DNA of 64,000 nt. Source: Streptomyces sp. SID12501 (lineage in GTDB: Bacteria > Actinomycetota > Actinomycetes > Streptomycetales > Streptomycetaceae). The position numbers and the translations under genes are program-made. The stretch spans positions 62,001 through 126,000 of the forward strand of contig NZ_JAAGLU010000025.1 of the NCBI RefSeq assembly GCF_010550245.1. The letters run 5' to 3'. The notes under the pieces are model-generated. The model saw only the letters and a list, made by a program, of their open reading frames with translations. It was not told where the DNA came from and ran no database searches. Below, one piece after another: positions 36,913-45,253 of the stretch (position 1 is the stretch's first letter; each line of letters starts with the position of its first letter).

Positions 36913-37911
36913 TTAGTTTTGCCCTGGTTCGCTACCTACCGCAAGGGTCTGACCGGGAAGGATAAGGCCCGAGTCAGCGTCAAGGAAGGACGCGGTTCCG
37001 GCGGGGGTTCCGGACTCTCCGCCCACAAGGTCAAGAGAGTCGGTGACACCCCAGAGGGCGTCCCCGATGCTGCCGGTGTACGAGCCCTCGGCCTCACCAC
37101 GATGACGGCCGGTACCGGCAGCGGTTTCGGCGCCGCTCACCTTGTCCTTATTTTCCGCAATCTGCCCGTAGTTGCCCTGCTCTCCACTCCCTGAGGCGCC
37201 TATGGGCGAACTGTCGCTTCCCTCCGAACCGCCCACGCCGGGCGACAGGGAGGAAGCCGCCGGCGAGGTGACCGACCCGGCGGAGCCGACAGGGTCGGTC
37301 GTCGCCCCTACGGACGACGCGGGCGGCGGCGACGAGTCGGAGGCCCCGGTCGGGGCCGAGGAGCCGGTGGAGGGGGACGGCGAGGGCGTGGGCGACACCG
37401 ATGGCGAGGAGGAGGCGGAGGGAGAGGAGTCCGAGCCCGGGGTCAAGCCCAGGCCAAGGCCCAGGCCCGAGACGTCGCCCTCGGTCGCGCCGGTGTCACC
37501 CTCGACGACGCCCGTGTCGACATCGGCCGAACCGGTGTCCTTGCCGAGCCCGGAGAGCAGCGCGCAGTCCTCCCAGGCCCCCACCCCCTGGTCGGCGAGT
37601 ATCTTCTCGCCGACGGCGATCTGCTGCGAACGGCTGGCCTGGTCGGCGCTCACGGCGTACGCGAGGCCGCCGTACTTCGCCCAGTCCGCCTGGGTCAACT
37701 GGAGCCCGCCGTACAACCCGTTGCCGCCGTCGGCGCTCCAGGAGCCGCCGCTCTCGCACTCCGCGACCTTGTCCCAGGTGGTACCACTGGCCGCACTGGC
37801 GCCGGACGCGGCGAGCAGTGGGATGGCGATGGCGGAGCCTGTCACGCCGGCTGCGACAAGCAGAGCCGGGGCCTGACGGGGGCGACGGTGACGACCGTTC
37901 CCGGAGAGCAT
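36913..37911 (-). CDS. rpfC: resuscitation-promoting factor C-type protein
   Basis: 332 aa. A signal peptide (APALLVAAGVTGSAIAIPLLAASGASA) and Rpf domain (WDKVAECESGGSWSADGGNG, LYGGLQLTQADWAKYGG, AWEDC) occupy the N-terminus. A long low-complexity linker rich in Ser/Pro/Thr/Gly/Asp follows. The last residues GLILPGQTLAVG look like the end of a degenerate LysM (compare [11 protein letters not shown] in rpfA). The catalytic Glu of CESGG is present. The ATG at 37911 follows GAAAGG. No riboswitch is visible in its upstream region. Confidence 0.88.
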   Translation of the reverse strand: MLSGNGRHRRPRQAPALLVAAGVTGSAIAIPLLAASGASAASGTTWDKVAECESGGSWSADGGNGLYGGLQLTQADWAKYGGLAYAVSADQASRSQQIAVGEKILADQGVGAWEDCALLSGLGKDTGSADVDTGVVEGDTGATEGDVSGLGLGLGLTPGSDSSPSASSSPSVSPTPSPSPSTGSSAPTGASDSSPPPASSVGATTDPVGSAGSVTSPAASSLSPGVGGSEGSDSSPIGASGSGEQGNYGQIAENKDKVSGAETAAGTGRHRGEAEGSYTGSIGDALWGVTDSLDLVGGESGTPAGTASFLDADSGLILPGQTLAVGSEPGQN

Positions 37912-38084
37912 GCGGTGCCTTTCACGAGACAACTGGGGGCAGTGCGACCAGTGATGCAAGGCATCGCACTGGTGCACGAACGTATCGACAGACGAACACT
38001 TGTCACAAGTTAATGCCGCACAGATCACGTGAAGATCACATTGCTGAGGGAGTGTCACCTTCTCCCGGTCTTCTACGCCCTCGC

Positions 38085-38196
38085 CTACGACCCCACCGGC
38101 GACGCCCGCCCGACCTCGCGCACCGGCGTGAACTCGACGGGCAGGGTACGCAGTCCACGCATGATGAGCCCGCCCCGCCATCTCAACTCGGCGGGA
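38085..38196 (-). pseudogene. cytochrome P450 3'-end relic
   Basis: On the minus strand AELRWRGGLIMRGLRTLPVEF ends a frame that stops at 38085-38087. It matches the last residues of the intact P450 at 40462-41718 (DLRWRGGLIMRGLRNLPVEF) at all but two positions. The rest of the P450 (haem Cys loop, I helix) is absent: upstream of AVPAEL the sequence runs straight into a 21-bp palindrome. It is thus only about 35 codons of a second, oppositely oriented P450. Confidence 0.8.
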
Positions 38197-38221
38197 ACTG
38201 CGCCGAGTTGAGATGGCGGGG
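38173..38221. repeat. 21-bp perfect palindrome made of P450 3'-end sequence
   Basis: ccccgccatctcaactcggc plus g, its exact complement, and a 7-nt loop (ggaactg). The left arm on the minus strand encodes AELRWRG of the P450 relic; the right arm carries the same codons on the plus strand. It may act as a terminator for the recombinase gene. Confidence 0.85.
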
Positions 38222-38289
38222 GGCGGGTGAGGAGGGTGCCTCCGCGGAGTGTCACGAATCCGTCGGCCGTAGACCCGTCACCGGATCGG

Positions 38290-40263
38290 CTACCGCTGCT
38301 TGTCGCGGTCCCCGGCAACCGCACCCCGGACCTCGCCGAGCAGCCCGGACCGGAACCGACCGGTCACAGTGAGCTGCGGCAAGGTCGGCCGCCTGTACGC
38401 ACCGACTCCCGTGACGTCGGCGTCCAGAATCTTCATGACCTCCGGCCAGGCGCCCTTTTGCCACCAGGAGAGCTGGCGCTCGCGAATCGGATCGACGGGT
38501 CCCCAGGTAAGGGGCATATCGCACCACGAGAGGCCATGGCGAAGCCGGTGAAGCATCCCCTCCAACTGGAGACGGATGTCGTACCTGCTCATGAAGTGAC
38601 GCTTGGTGAAGTACGGCCGTAGCACCTCCAGCACCTTCCCCCATTGCTCGTCGTCGGGGTCTGGCGGCACCTTCGTGCCGGTTGTCCAGTGCCAGTCGCT
38701 GACGGCACACCTCCCGCCAGGCTTGCCAAGGATGGCCAGATCGCCGGGGACGACCTTGAGGTCGAACCTGTCGAAGACTTCCTTGCACTCCCCCAGAGTC
38801 AGTTTCTGCAGCCGCTCCTCAATACTGCTCGCGATGTCGACGAGATTGCCCGCCCGGCGTTCGTGATCGGTGTACGCCTCCAACCACTGCTGGGCGAACC
38901 TGCGCTGTTTCCGGAAATCAGCCAGTTCGGTCTCAAGCACCGCGATGGAGGCCTTGAGTACCGCTGGGTCGACACCGGCGCGTACGTACTCGGGGATGCG
39001 CACCTCGATCAGGTGCTCCTGTTCGGCGATTCTGGTCGTGAACTCGGAGACGCGCTTCTCGTACTTCTCCTTGTCTCCGGAGAGACCGCCCACTCGCTCG
39101 GCAGCCAAGCCCCCTGGACAGCCTTCGGCTTCGAGGAGCATGGCCAGCTCCTTCCGGACGGCGCCTTCGATGTCGTCGGCCTCAAAGTGGGGCTCACGGC
39201 ACGAGGGGTCCTTGAGAAGTCCCTTGCAGCGGTACGACCGGCCCGTGCCCCGGCCTGCTCCGGTGTACACCTCGCCGCACAAACCGTGAATCCGTCCGGT
39301 GAGGGGATAGACGGCGTTCCCGCGCCGACCGTTCTGGAAGCCGAGCCTCTTCAGGGCGGCCATGAGCTGTGCGGCCCGTTCCACGGAGAAGATGGGCGGG
39401 ACACCGATTTTGACCGGGTCACCATGGACGGGTGTGCCGTCGTCGCCACGGCGGGTGTGGTTCTTTCCGTTACCGCGGTCGGTCTTTCGGTAGACGACAT
39501 AGCCGTCGTGGATGGTTTCGCTGTAGAGGCGGCTGCGGAGGTTGGCAACGCTCCAACGGACACCGCTGCGGGCGAAGAGCCTGCGGTTGTTGAGCTCTTC
39601 GCAAGCCTCGGTGAGGTTCATACCCTGGTCGATGATGAGATCCGCCGCGACAGCGAGGACCATGGATTCATCGACGTCGGTGACCAGAACTGAGAAGCGC
39701 TTACGGCGTCCTCCGACGTCCTTGGCGTCCTTCTCGATCCTGTAGCCGTAGGGAGCCGGGCCACCGGGCCAGCCGCCGTAACTGATCTTCAGCTCTCGGC
39801 CGGCGACGGTGCGCTCCTTGATGCGTCGCCAATCCCTTTCGGAGAAGGTGACGTATCGCATGAACTGCTGCCAGCCCTCTTCGGTGCTGGTGTCGATCCC
39901 TTCGGTGACCGAGATGAAGTGGATACCGAGGTCAGCCATGTTCCACGCCCACTGATAGGCGGCTCGGGCCGTTCGCCCAATGCGGTCGACCTTGGGGACG
40001 AGGATGCGATTGAAGTGCTGCTGCCGTGCATCGACAACGAGACGGTCCATCTCAGGTCGGCTCTCCAGAGCCCCGGACACGGCTTCGTCCACGTAGGAGT
40101 CGTAGACGGTGACTTCAGGGTGACGGCCGAGCCATCCGTTGGAGACCTTGTCCTGGTCTTCGAGCCCGAAGCCGTCAAGCTGGTCGAGAGTGGAAACGCG
40201 CGCGTACTTGGCAACGATGACGGCCGCAGGGGCCGCATGGCATGGGCGTGCCACAATGGGCAT
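38290..40263 (-). CDS. large serine recombinase fused to an IS5-type (DUF4096) transposase N-terminal domain
   Basis: 657 aa. The resolvase catalytic domain starts with AKYARVSTLDQ (nucleophile Ser24) and includes ILVPKVDRIGRTAR. A recombinase domain follows (GGWPGGPAPYGYRIE, LNNRRLFARSGVRWSVANLR). Next are a Cys-rich stretch (LTGRIHGLCGE ... YRCKG ... SCREPHF) and a coiled coil (EFTTRIAEQEHLIEVRIPEY onward). The normal end of such integrases would be near residue 530. Here about 125 further residues match the DUF4096 domain of IS5-type transposases (DDEQWGKVLEVLRPYF, LEGMLHRLRHGLSWCDMP, QLSWWQKGAWPEVMKIL). The ATG at 40263 follows TTGGAGGA. It points away from the P450. Confidence 0.85.
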   Translation of the reverse strand: MPIVARPCHAAPAAVIVAKYARVSTLDQLDGFGLEDQDKVSNGWLGRHPEVTVYDSYVDEAVSGALESRPEMDRLVVDARQQHFNRILVPKVDRIGRTARAAYQWAWNMADLGIHFISVTEGIDTSTEEGWQQFMRYVTFSERDWRRIKERTVAGRELKISYGGWPGGPAPYGYRIEKDAKDVGGRRKRFSVLVTDVDESMVLAVAADLIIDQGMNLTEACEELNNRRLFARSGVRWSVANLRSRLYSETIHDGYVVYRKTDRGNGKNHTRRGDDGTPVHGDPVKIGVPPIFSVERAAQLMAALKRLGFQNGRRGNAVYPLTGRIHGLCGEVYTGAGRGTGRSYRCKGLLKDPSCREPHFEADDIEGAVRKELAMLLEAEGCPGGLAAERVGGLSGDKEKYEKRVSEFTTRIAEQEHLIEVRIPEYVRAGVDPAVLKASIAVLETELADFRKQRRFAQQWLEAYTDHERRAGNLVDIASSIEERLQKLTLGECKEVFDRFDLKVVPGDLAILGKPGGRCAVSDWHWTTGTKVPPDPDDEQWGKVLEVLRPYFTKRHFMSRYDIRLQLEGMLHRLRHGLSWCDMPLTWGPVDPIRERQLSWWQKGAWPEVMKILDADVTGVGAYRRPTLPQLTVTGRFRSGLLGEVRGAVAGDRDKQR

Positions 40264-40461
40264 GTTCAGTCCTCCAAGACTGTTCCGTCCCCGGAGTGTT
40301 CGCTCACTGCCGGGAGGGTTCCGGCTCCTTTGCGCTGCTGCAAGCGCTCTGGAGCCGGTGCCGTTTTGGGGAACTTTACCTGTCACTCTGTGCAGTTGAA
40401 GGGGAATTGCGCAGGTCGGTGTCCTCACCTACGCAATACGGCTCCCGGTACCGTCACCCCC

Positions 40462-41718
40462 GTGAACGCTCCACATATCGAACCTGAACTCTTCACCTGG
40501 GAATTCGCCACCAACCCCTACCCTGCCTACGCGTGGCTCCGCGAGCACTCGCCTGTGCACCGCACCACGCTCCCCAGCGGCGTGGAGGCCTGGCTGGTCA
40601 CCCGGTACACGGACGCCAAGCAGGCGCTCGCCGACCAGCGCCTGTCCAAGAATCCCGTCCACCATTCCGAAGGCGCCCAGGGCAAGAGCAAGACGGGCAT
40701 CCCTGGCGAGCGCAGCGCCAACCTCATGACCCATCTTCTCAACATCGATCCGCCGGACCACACACGGCTCCGCCGCCTTGTCTCCAAAGCGTTCACTCCC
40801 CGTCGAGTGGCCGAGTTCGCGCCCCGCGTCCAAGAGTTGACCGATCATCTCATCGACCAGTTCGCGCATACCGGAAGCGCCGACCTCATCCACGACTTCG
40901 CGTTCCCTCTCCCCATCTACGCCATCTGCGACCTGCTCGGAGTCCCCCGCGAGGACCAGGACGACTTCCGGGACTGGGCGGGGATGATGATCCGGCACGG
41001 GGGCGGGCCGAGGGGCGGCGTCGCACGGTCCGTGAAGAAGATGCGCGGGTATCTCGCTGAACTGATCCACCGCAAACGGGAGTCGCTCCCGGACTGTCCC
41101 GGTCCCGACGAGGACCTCATTTCCGGGCTCATTCGCTCCTCCGACCACGGCGAACACCTCACCGAAAACGAGGCCGCAGCCATGTGTTTCGTACTACTGT
41201 TCGCTGGTTTTGAGACTGTTATCAACTTGATCGGCAACGGCACATACGCGCTGCTGCGCAACCCACAACAGCGGGCACAACTGCAGAAGTCGATCGACCG
41301 TGGCGAACAGGAACTGCTCGCCACCGCAGTCGAAGAGCTTCTCCGTTACGACGGCGCCGTCGAGCTGGCCACCTGGCGCTACGCAACCGAACCCCTCGAA
41401 GTGGGCGACCAACGGATCGCCTCAGGTGATCCTGTGCTCGTGGTCCTTGCTGCTGCCGACCGTGATCCTGCCCGCTTCGACGAGCCGGACACGCTCGACC
41501 TCTCCCGCAGGGACAACCAGCATCTCGGCTACGGACACGGCATCCACTACTGCATCGGCGCCCCGCTCGCCCGCCTCGAAGGCCGCACTGCGCTGGCTAC
41601 TTTGCTGCGCCGTCTGCCCGATATGCGACTTGCCGCTGACCCTGCGGACCTGCGCTGGCGAGGCGGCCTGATCATGCGCGGGCTGCGGAACCTCCCGGTG
41701 GAGTTCACGGCCGATTGA
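40462..41718 (+). CDS. cytochrome P450
   Basis: 418 aa, soluble class I bacterial P450 (CYP107-like in style). I helix FVLLFAGFETVINLIG; here the usual AGxET(T/S) reads AGFETV. ExxR is EELLR, and the haem loop is LGYGHGIHYCIGAPLARLEG with the proximal Cys. It starts at GTG 40462 without a ribosome site. TACCGT lies seven bases before the GTG, as expected for a leaderless transcript. No ferredoxin or reductase gene is adjacent. The haem signature has LGYGHGIH instead of the common FGxGxH, which is tolerated in the family. Divergent from the recombinase gene. Confidence 0.93.
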   Translation: MNAPHIEPELFTWEFATNPYPAYAWLREHSPVHRTTLPSGVEAWLVTRYTDAKQALADQRLSKNPVHHSEGAQGKSKTGIPGERSANLMTHLLNIDPPDHTRLRRLVSKAFTPRRVAEFAPRVQELTDHLIDQFAHTGSADLIHDFAFPLPIYAICDLLGVPREDQDDFRDWAGMMIRHGGGPRGGVARSVKKMRGYLAELIHRKRESLPDCPGPDEDLISGLIRSSDHGEHLTENEAAAMCFVLLFAGFETVINLIGNGTYALLRNPQQRAQLQKSIDRGEQELLATAVEELLRYDGAVELATWRYATEPLEVGDQRIASGDPVLVVLAAADRDPARFDEPDTLDLSRRDNQHLGYGHGIHYCIGAPLARLEGRTALATLLRRLPDMRLAADPADLRWRGGLIMRGLRNLPVEFTAD

Positions 41719-41782
41719 GGGGTGTGGATCAGGACGTCGTCCAAGTCCTCGCGTGGGATACCTGGGAGGACACAGCTCACGC

Positions 41783-41965
41783 TCCTTGACCTCCTCCGGC
41801 ATGGACGCGTTCTCGTCGCCGGAGCCGTGTGGGTGGCGGTGGATCAGTTCGGTGATGATGCTGGCCGCCACGTCGTCGATGGAGAACGGGGTTTCCGTGT
41901 CCTCATCAGCGATGCGCGACGGCGTCGCGGTGGGCTGATGGTGGCGTGGAAGAGCGGTCCTCCAG
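41783..41965 (-). pseudogene. decayed fragment of a second mazG
   Basis: The minus strand encodes PFSIDDVAASIITELIHRHP followed by HGSGDENASMPEEVKE. This aligns without gaps to PFSIDDVAAGIVTKLIHRHP and HVFGDETASTPEDVKE in the intact mazG at 44081-45118. Upstream, CTTCCACGC and GCGCATCGC, adjacent in the intact gene, are separated by about 25 foreign bases. The frame breaks at both ends and the C-terminal part is missing. Divergence from the intact copy shows it is not a recent duplication. Confidence 0.85.
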
Positions 41966-42118
41966 CCCAAGTTCGCCATGGCACCGGTATCGGTTGCCCC
42001 ACTTTGATGCGCACGCCCGGGAGATCCTCGTCTCGGCTGCGACGTGGGCGATCGGTCTCGTGCGGCAGCGCTCGATGGGGCGACGTCGCCCCTCCACAGA
42101 GGGGTGTGTCCTTGTGCG

Positions 42119-42628
42119 TCACGCAGGAGAACCGGGTGCAGATGCTCGCCGTGCGCGGTCCCGTCCGGCGATGGCCTCGGCGACCTCTTGGATGGCGCCA
42201 CGAAGCAGGTCACCGTAGGGATCCTCAGGAAGGTTGGGGGCCTGCGCTTTGGCGGCGGTGATGTGCTCGGTGGCGGCTTCGAAGGAGCCGAGTCGGCGGT
42301 AGTTGTCGGCAAGGTTGAGGTGCAGGGAGGGGTAGAAGCCGGCGATGTGGAGGCTGGCGTGGTGCTTTTGGACGCGCTGCTCGGTCACCGCGTCGGCAGC
42401 ATCCAGGGCCCTGACGTCCCAGGCCAGCGCCTGGGCGGGATCTTCGTAGAAATCTGCGAGGTAGTGAGCGAGCGAGCAACGGTGCAGCGGGTCGCCGGTG
42501 ACACCGAGCACGGCCCACAGATTCAGGAGTTTTTGGCGGGCGGAAGCGATATCGCCAGCTCGGCCTTTGGTGACGGCTTCGCCGATGGCTTCCATGGTCG
42601 AGTCGGGGCTGGCGGGTGCGGCGGTCAT
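42119..42628 (-). CDS. TPR-like helical protein downstream of the MerR/clamp regulator
   Basis: 169 aa, all-helical, with TPR-type spacing: GDIASARQKLLNLWAVLGVTGD, RCSLAHYLADFYEDPAQALAWDVRALDAAD, SLHLNLADNYRRLGSFEAATEHITAAKAQAP, YGDLLRGAIQEVAEAIAGRDR. It probably binds peptides or proteins. The ATG at 42628 follows GACGAGGAA. It lies 22 bp after the regulator gene at 42651 on the same strand, so the two form an operon. The family is seen in Streptomyces but its role is unknown to me. Confidence 0.75.
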   Translation of the reverse strand: MTAAPASPDSTMEAIGEAVTKGRAGDIASARQKLLNLWAVLGVTGDPLHRCSLAHYLADFYEDPAQALAWDVRALDAADAVTEQRVQKHHASLHIAGFYPSLHLNLADNYRRLGSFEAATEHITAAKAQAPNLPEDPYGDLLRGAIQEVAEAIAGRDRARRASAPGSPA

Positions 42629-42650
42629 AGAACATTCCTCGTCGTCGTGT

Positions 42651-43706
42651 TCAGACGGAACGGTGGTCGGATTTGATGGGCATGGCCAAGGTGGTGAGAT
42701 CGCCGCGATCGGCGGAGCGGATCGTGACGGGCTGGTCGTGCCCTCTCAGGTCGAGCATCACGTCGGGGCCGATCGCGGTGCTCACGGCGGGATAGAGCGT
42801 CGTCAGCTCGAACCAGGTCTGTAGGGACTGCCCTGTCGCGGTGGCCGGGAGCGGGATGTCCGGGTGTTCGTCATCCGCTGACCGGACGTTCATTCCGTGG
42901 TCGGTAACGTGCAGCGCGATGCGATCGCCGGGGTGGTCTTCCAGGGCCCGCAGGAGCAGCTCCTTCGAGACTGTCACACGGGTGGTGACCTCGCTAAGTG
43001 ACGCGAGCATCAGCCGGTAGTCGGGAAACTCCTCGGACAGCAACCGGCAATACCGGTCCTCCCGGTCTTCCATTCGGAGCCAGATTCCGTGCACCACCGC
43101 TTCGAGTCGCACCAGCGCGCTGCGGCGGATTTCGGCGATCGCGGCCCGCAGCTCGTCGCCGTCGACCGTGCCGACCCACGTCTGCCTCGGTGGTTCAGCC
43201 GGTACCAGGGTTCGTGTGGAGAGCCGGTATCGGTCAGTAGCGGTCAGGGTGACCGCCTCATGACTCGCCTCGATGCACAGGCCGGCGAGTACCGGCATCC
43301 CCGGCTCACGTGCGGTCGCGGTCAGGACCTGTTCGACCGCATTCGCCAGCACAGGACCCTTCAGCACAACAATCGGCAGACTTGACACGTCGCCGAGTAC
43401 GGACTTGATGACTGCAGCCTTCTGCTGCGCCGCTACCGCGTCCCCAACGACCTTCGCGACATGCTCGTCCAGGAGCCGGGATGCCTCGTCAGCCCTGGCT
43501 TCGAGGACAGCCTCGACAACAGCGAGGGGCATAGCGATCTCGCGGAGCTGACGCAGCATGGTCGCCCGCGCCACCTGGTCAGCGCTGTAGTAGCGGTAGC
43601 CCGAGACCGGGTCGACCTCGGTGGGATTCAGCAGCCCGGAGTCTGCGTAGAACCGCAACGCGCTTGAGGTCAAGCCACTGCGTTGGGCGAAGACCCCGAT
43701 CGGCAT
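42651..43706 (-). CDS. MerR-family regulator fused to a DNA polymerase III beta-clamp-like domain
   Basis: 351 aa. The N-terminal MerR winged helix is clear (MPIGVFAQRSGLTSSALRFY, ADSGLLNPTEVDPVSGYRYY, then MLRQLREIAMPLAVVEAVLE). From about residue 112 the protein resembles the bacterial sliding clamp: VLKGPVLANAVEQVLTATAR, CIEASHEAVTLTATDRYRLS, LLSEEFPDYRLML, and the end SADRGDLTTLAMPIK (compare the clamp's closing MPMR strand). A MerR head on a clamp-like sensor or scaffold is unusual. Start choice is uncertain: ATG 43706, GTG 43724 or TTG 43745. Operonic with the TPR-like gene. Confidence 0.75.
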   Translation of the reverse strand: MPIGVFAQRSGLTSSALRFYADSGLLNPTEVDPVSGYRYYSADQVARATMLRQLREIAMPLAVVEAVLEARADEASRLLDEHVAKVVGDAVAAQQKAAVIKSVLGDVSSLPIVVLKGPVLANAVEQVLTATAREPGMPVLAGLCIEASHEAVTLTATDRYRLSTRTLVPAEPPRQTWVGTVDGDELRAAIAEIRRSALVRLEAVVHGIWLRMEDREDRYCRLLSEEFPDYRLMLASLSEVTTRVTVSKELLLRALEDHPGDRIALHVTDHGMNVRSADDEHPDIPLPATATGQSLQTWFELTTLYPAVSTAIGPDVMLDLRGHDQPVTIRSADRGDLTTLAMPIKSDHRSV

Positions 43707-43785
43707 CAGCTCAGAATTTGGCACCTCGCCATCATTGAGCTTCAACCAACTCGAAGGTCAACACCGGCGAGCAGCGCCACCAACC

Positions 43786-44034
43786 TCATGGCCGGCAACA
43801 CCTAGCTCTCAGCTTTTCGGTGCATCCGATGCGATCCGCGCCCTGGCCTATCGGCCCTGGCAGACGCTTGAGGTCATGGACGCAGTCGTCCTGCCCACGC
43901 AACGCGAACCACTCCACGAACCGGTACCGTACCCGCGCCCACTCCGCCGACTTGAGCCCGTTGACCAGCGTCCTGGCACCCTCGGCCGCCAGCTGATCCA
44001 ACTTCTGTTCCAGGCACGCTGCACGCCTCAGCAC
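43786..44034 (-). pseudogene. possible remnant gene, unknown
   Basis: The minus frame encodes LEQKLDQLAAEGARTLVNGLKSAEWARVRYRFVEWFAL, a helical pattern found at the ends of many Streptomyces small proteins. It lacks a ribosome site and its second half has poor codon bias. The rest of 43707-44080 shows nothing recognisable. Confidence 0.25.
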
Positions 44035-44080
44035 TAGCTAGCCCTGGGACAACGGTACTGAGCCCCGGACCCGGCTCAGC

Positions 44081-45118
44081 TCAGCGCCCCTCCCCAGCCA
44101 CCTCCGCCGTCCCCTCCTTCACCCGCACCGCATCCCGATAAGCCCGCGCGGCGGCCCGCAGTGCCGCCTCCGGGTCCACGCCCTCGCGCTCCGCCCGTAC
44201 CGCCATCTCCAGCAGTTCGTATCCGATGCCCTCGCCCTGCGGCAGCGGGACGTGCAGGCCCGCCGTGTGTACCCGGGACGCCAGCTTCGCGGCCAGTGCG
44301 AGGCCCGGCTGGCCCAGGGGCACGCCGTCCGTCACCGACTCCCGCTGCTTCTCGACCGCCTTGGTGCGCAGCCAGTGCTCCTTGACGTCCTCCGGTGTGG
44401 ACGCCGTCTCGTCGCCGAAGACGTGCGGGTGGCGGTGGATCAGCTTCGTGACGATGCCGGCCGCCACGTCGTCGATCGAGAACGGGGCTGTGCCCTCCTC
44501 GCCGTCCTCCTCGCTGCCCTCCTCGGCGATGCGCGCGTGGAAGACGACCTGGAGCAGGACGTCCCCCAGCTCCTCGCGCAGTTCGTCCCGGTCGCCCTCC
44601 TCGATCGCCTCGACGAGTTCGTACGCCTCCTCAAGCCCGTACTTCGCCAGGCCCTTGTGGGTCTGTCTGGACGACCACGGGCACTCCAGGCGGATGCGGT
44701 CCATGACCTGCACGAGGTCGAGGAGGCGGGCGCCGGGCAGGTCGTAGGAGGCGGGGAGGAGTTCCAGGTCAGGCATCCGTACGCGGCCTGAACCGGCGAG
44801 GCGTGACAGGCCGTCGGTGAGTGCCGGGTCGCCCTCGCCGGTCGTCACGACCACGGCCGTCCGGCCGCCGGCGCAGGTGCCGATCAGGTCCTCGGCGGTC
44901 GGGGAGGTCTCCTCGACAGTTATGCCGGCGTCCCGCAGATACGGCAGCTGCGGATGCGTACCGTCCGCGCACAGCACCCGGTCGGCCGTGTGCAGCACCT
45001 GCCAGGCGGGCCAGGACAGCAGGCCGGGCGCGACGCGGTGGCTGGTGGTGAGCAGGACGACACGACCGGGGTCGGTCTCCGTCTCCGGAGCGGTCTCGAA
45101 GCCGCTGGTTGCGTTCAC
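44081..45118 (-). CDS. mazG: nucleoside triphosphate pyrophosphohydrolase
   Basis: 345 aa. The N-terminal 110 residues (GRVVLLTTSHRVAPGLLSW, ADRVLCADGTHPQLPYL, TAVVVTTGEGDPALTDGL) resemble a degenerate tetrapyrrole/SAM-methylase-like domain. A MazG domain follows: DRIRLECPWSSRQTHKGLAK, LEEAYELVEAIEEGDRDELREELGDVLLQ with the EExxE...ExxD metal ligands, and FSIDDVAAGIVTKLIHRHPH. The enzyme hydrolyses non-canonical or excess NTPs. The GTG at 45118 (MNATSGFET) is preferred; a GTG at 45136 is in frame. It lies downstream of the SurA-like lipoprotein gene on the same strand. Confidence 0.9.
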   Translation of the reverse strand: MNATSGFETAPETETDPGRVVLLTTSHRVAPGLLSWPAWQVLHTADRVLCADGTHPQLPYLRDAGITVEETSPTAEDLIGTCAGGRTAVVVTTGEGDPALTDGLSRLAGSGRVRMPDLELLPASYDLPGARLLDLVQVMDRIRLECPWSSRQTHKGLAKYGLEEAYELVEAIEEGDRDELREELGDVLLQVVFHARIAEEGSEEDGEEGTAPFSIDDVAAGIVTKLIHRHPHVFGDETASTPEDVKEHWLRTKAVEKQRESVTDGVPLGQPGLALAAKLASRVHTAGLHVPLPQGEGIGYELLEMAVRAEREGVDPEAALRAAARAYRDAVRVKEGTAEVAGEGR

Positions 45119-45253
45119 CCTTCGAACGTAACCCACACCACCGACAGCCCCACCGGTTGTCCACAGGCCAGCACGCCCCTGTGCACACAGGCGCCCGTAA
45201 ACCCGGACACCCGTGCGGACAACCGTTACGCCGTGGCTGCTACGCCCTGGCCG

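Noticed and set aside
38290-41718. Complete integrative element with direct-repeat attachment sites
   Set aside because: No direct repeat flanking the recombinase/P450 region could be found by eye; the P450 3' ends at the two sides are inverted and diverged, not att-like.
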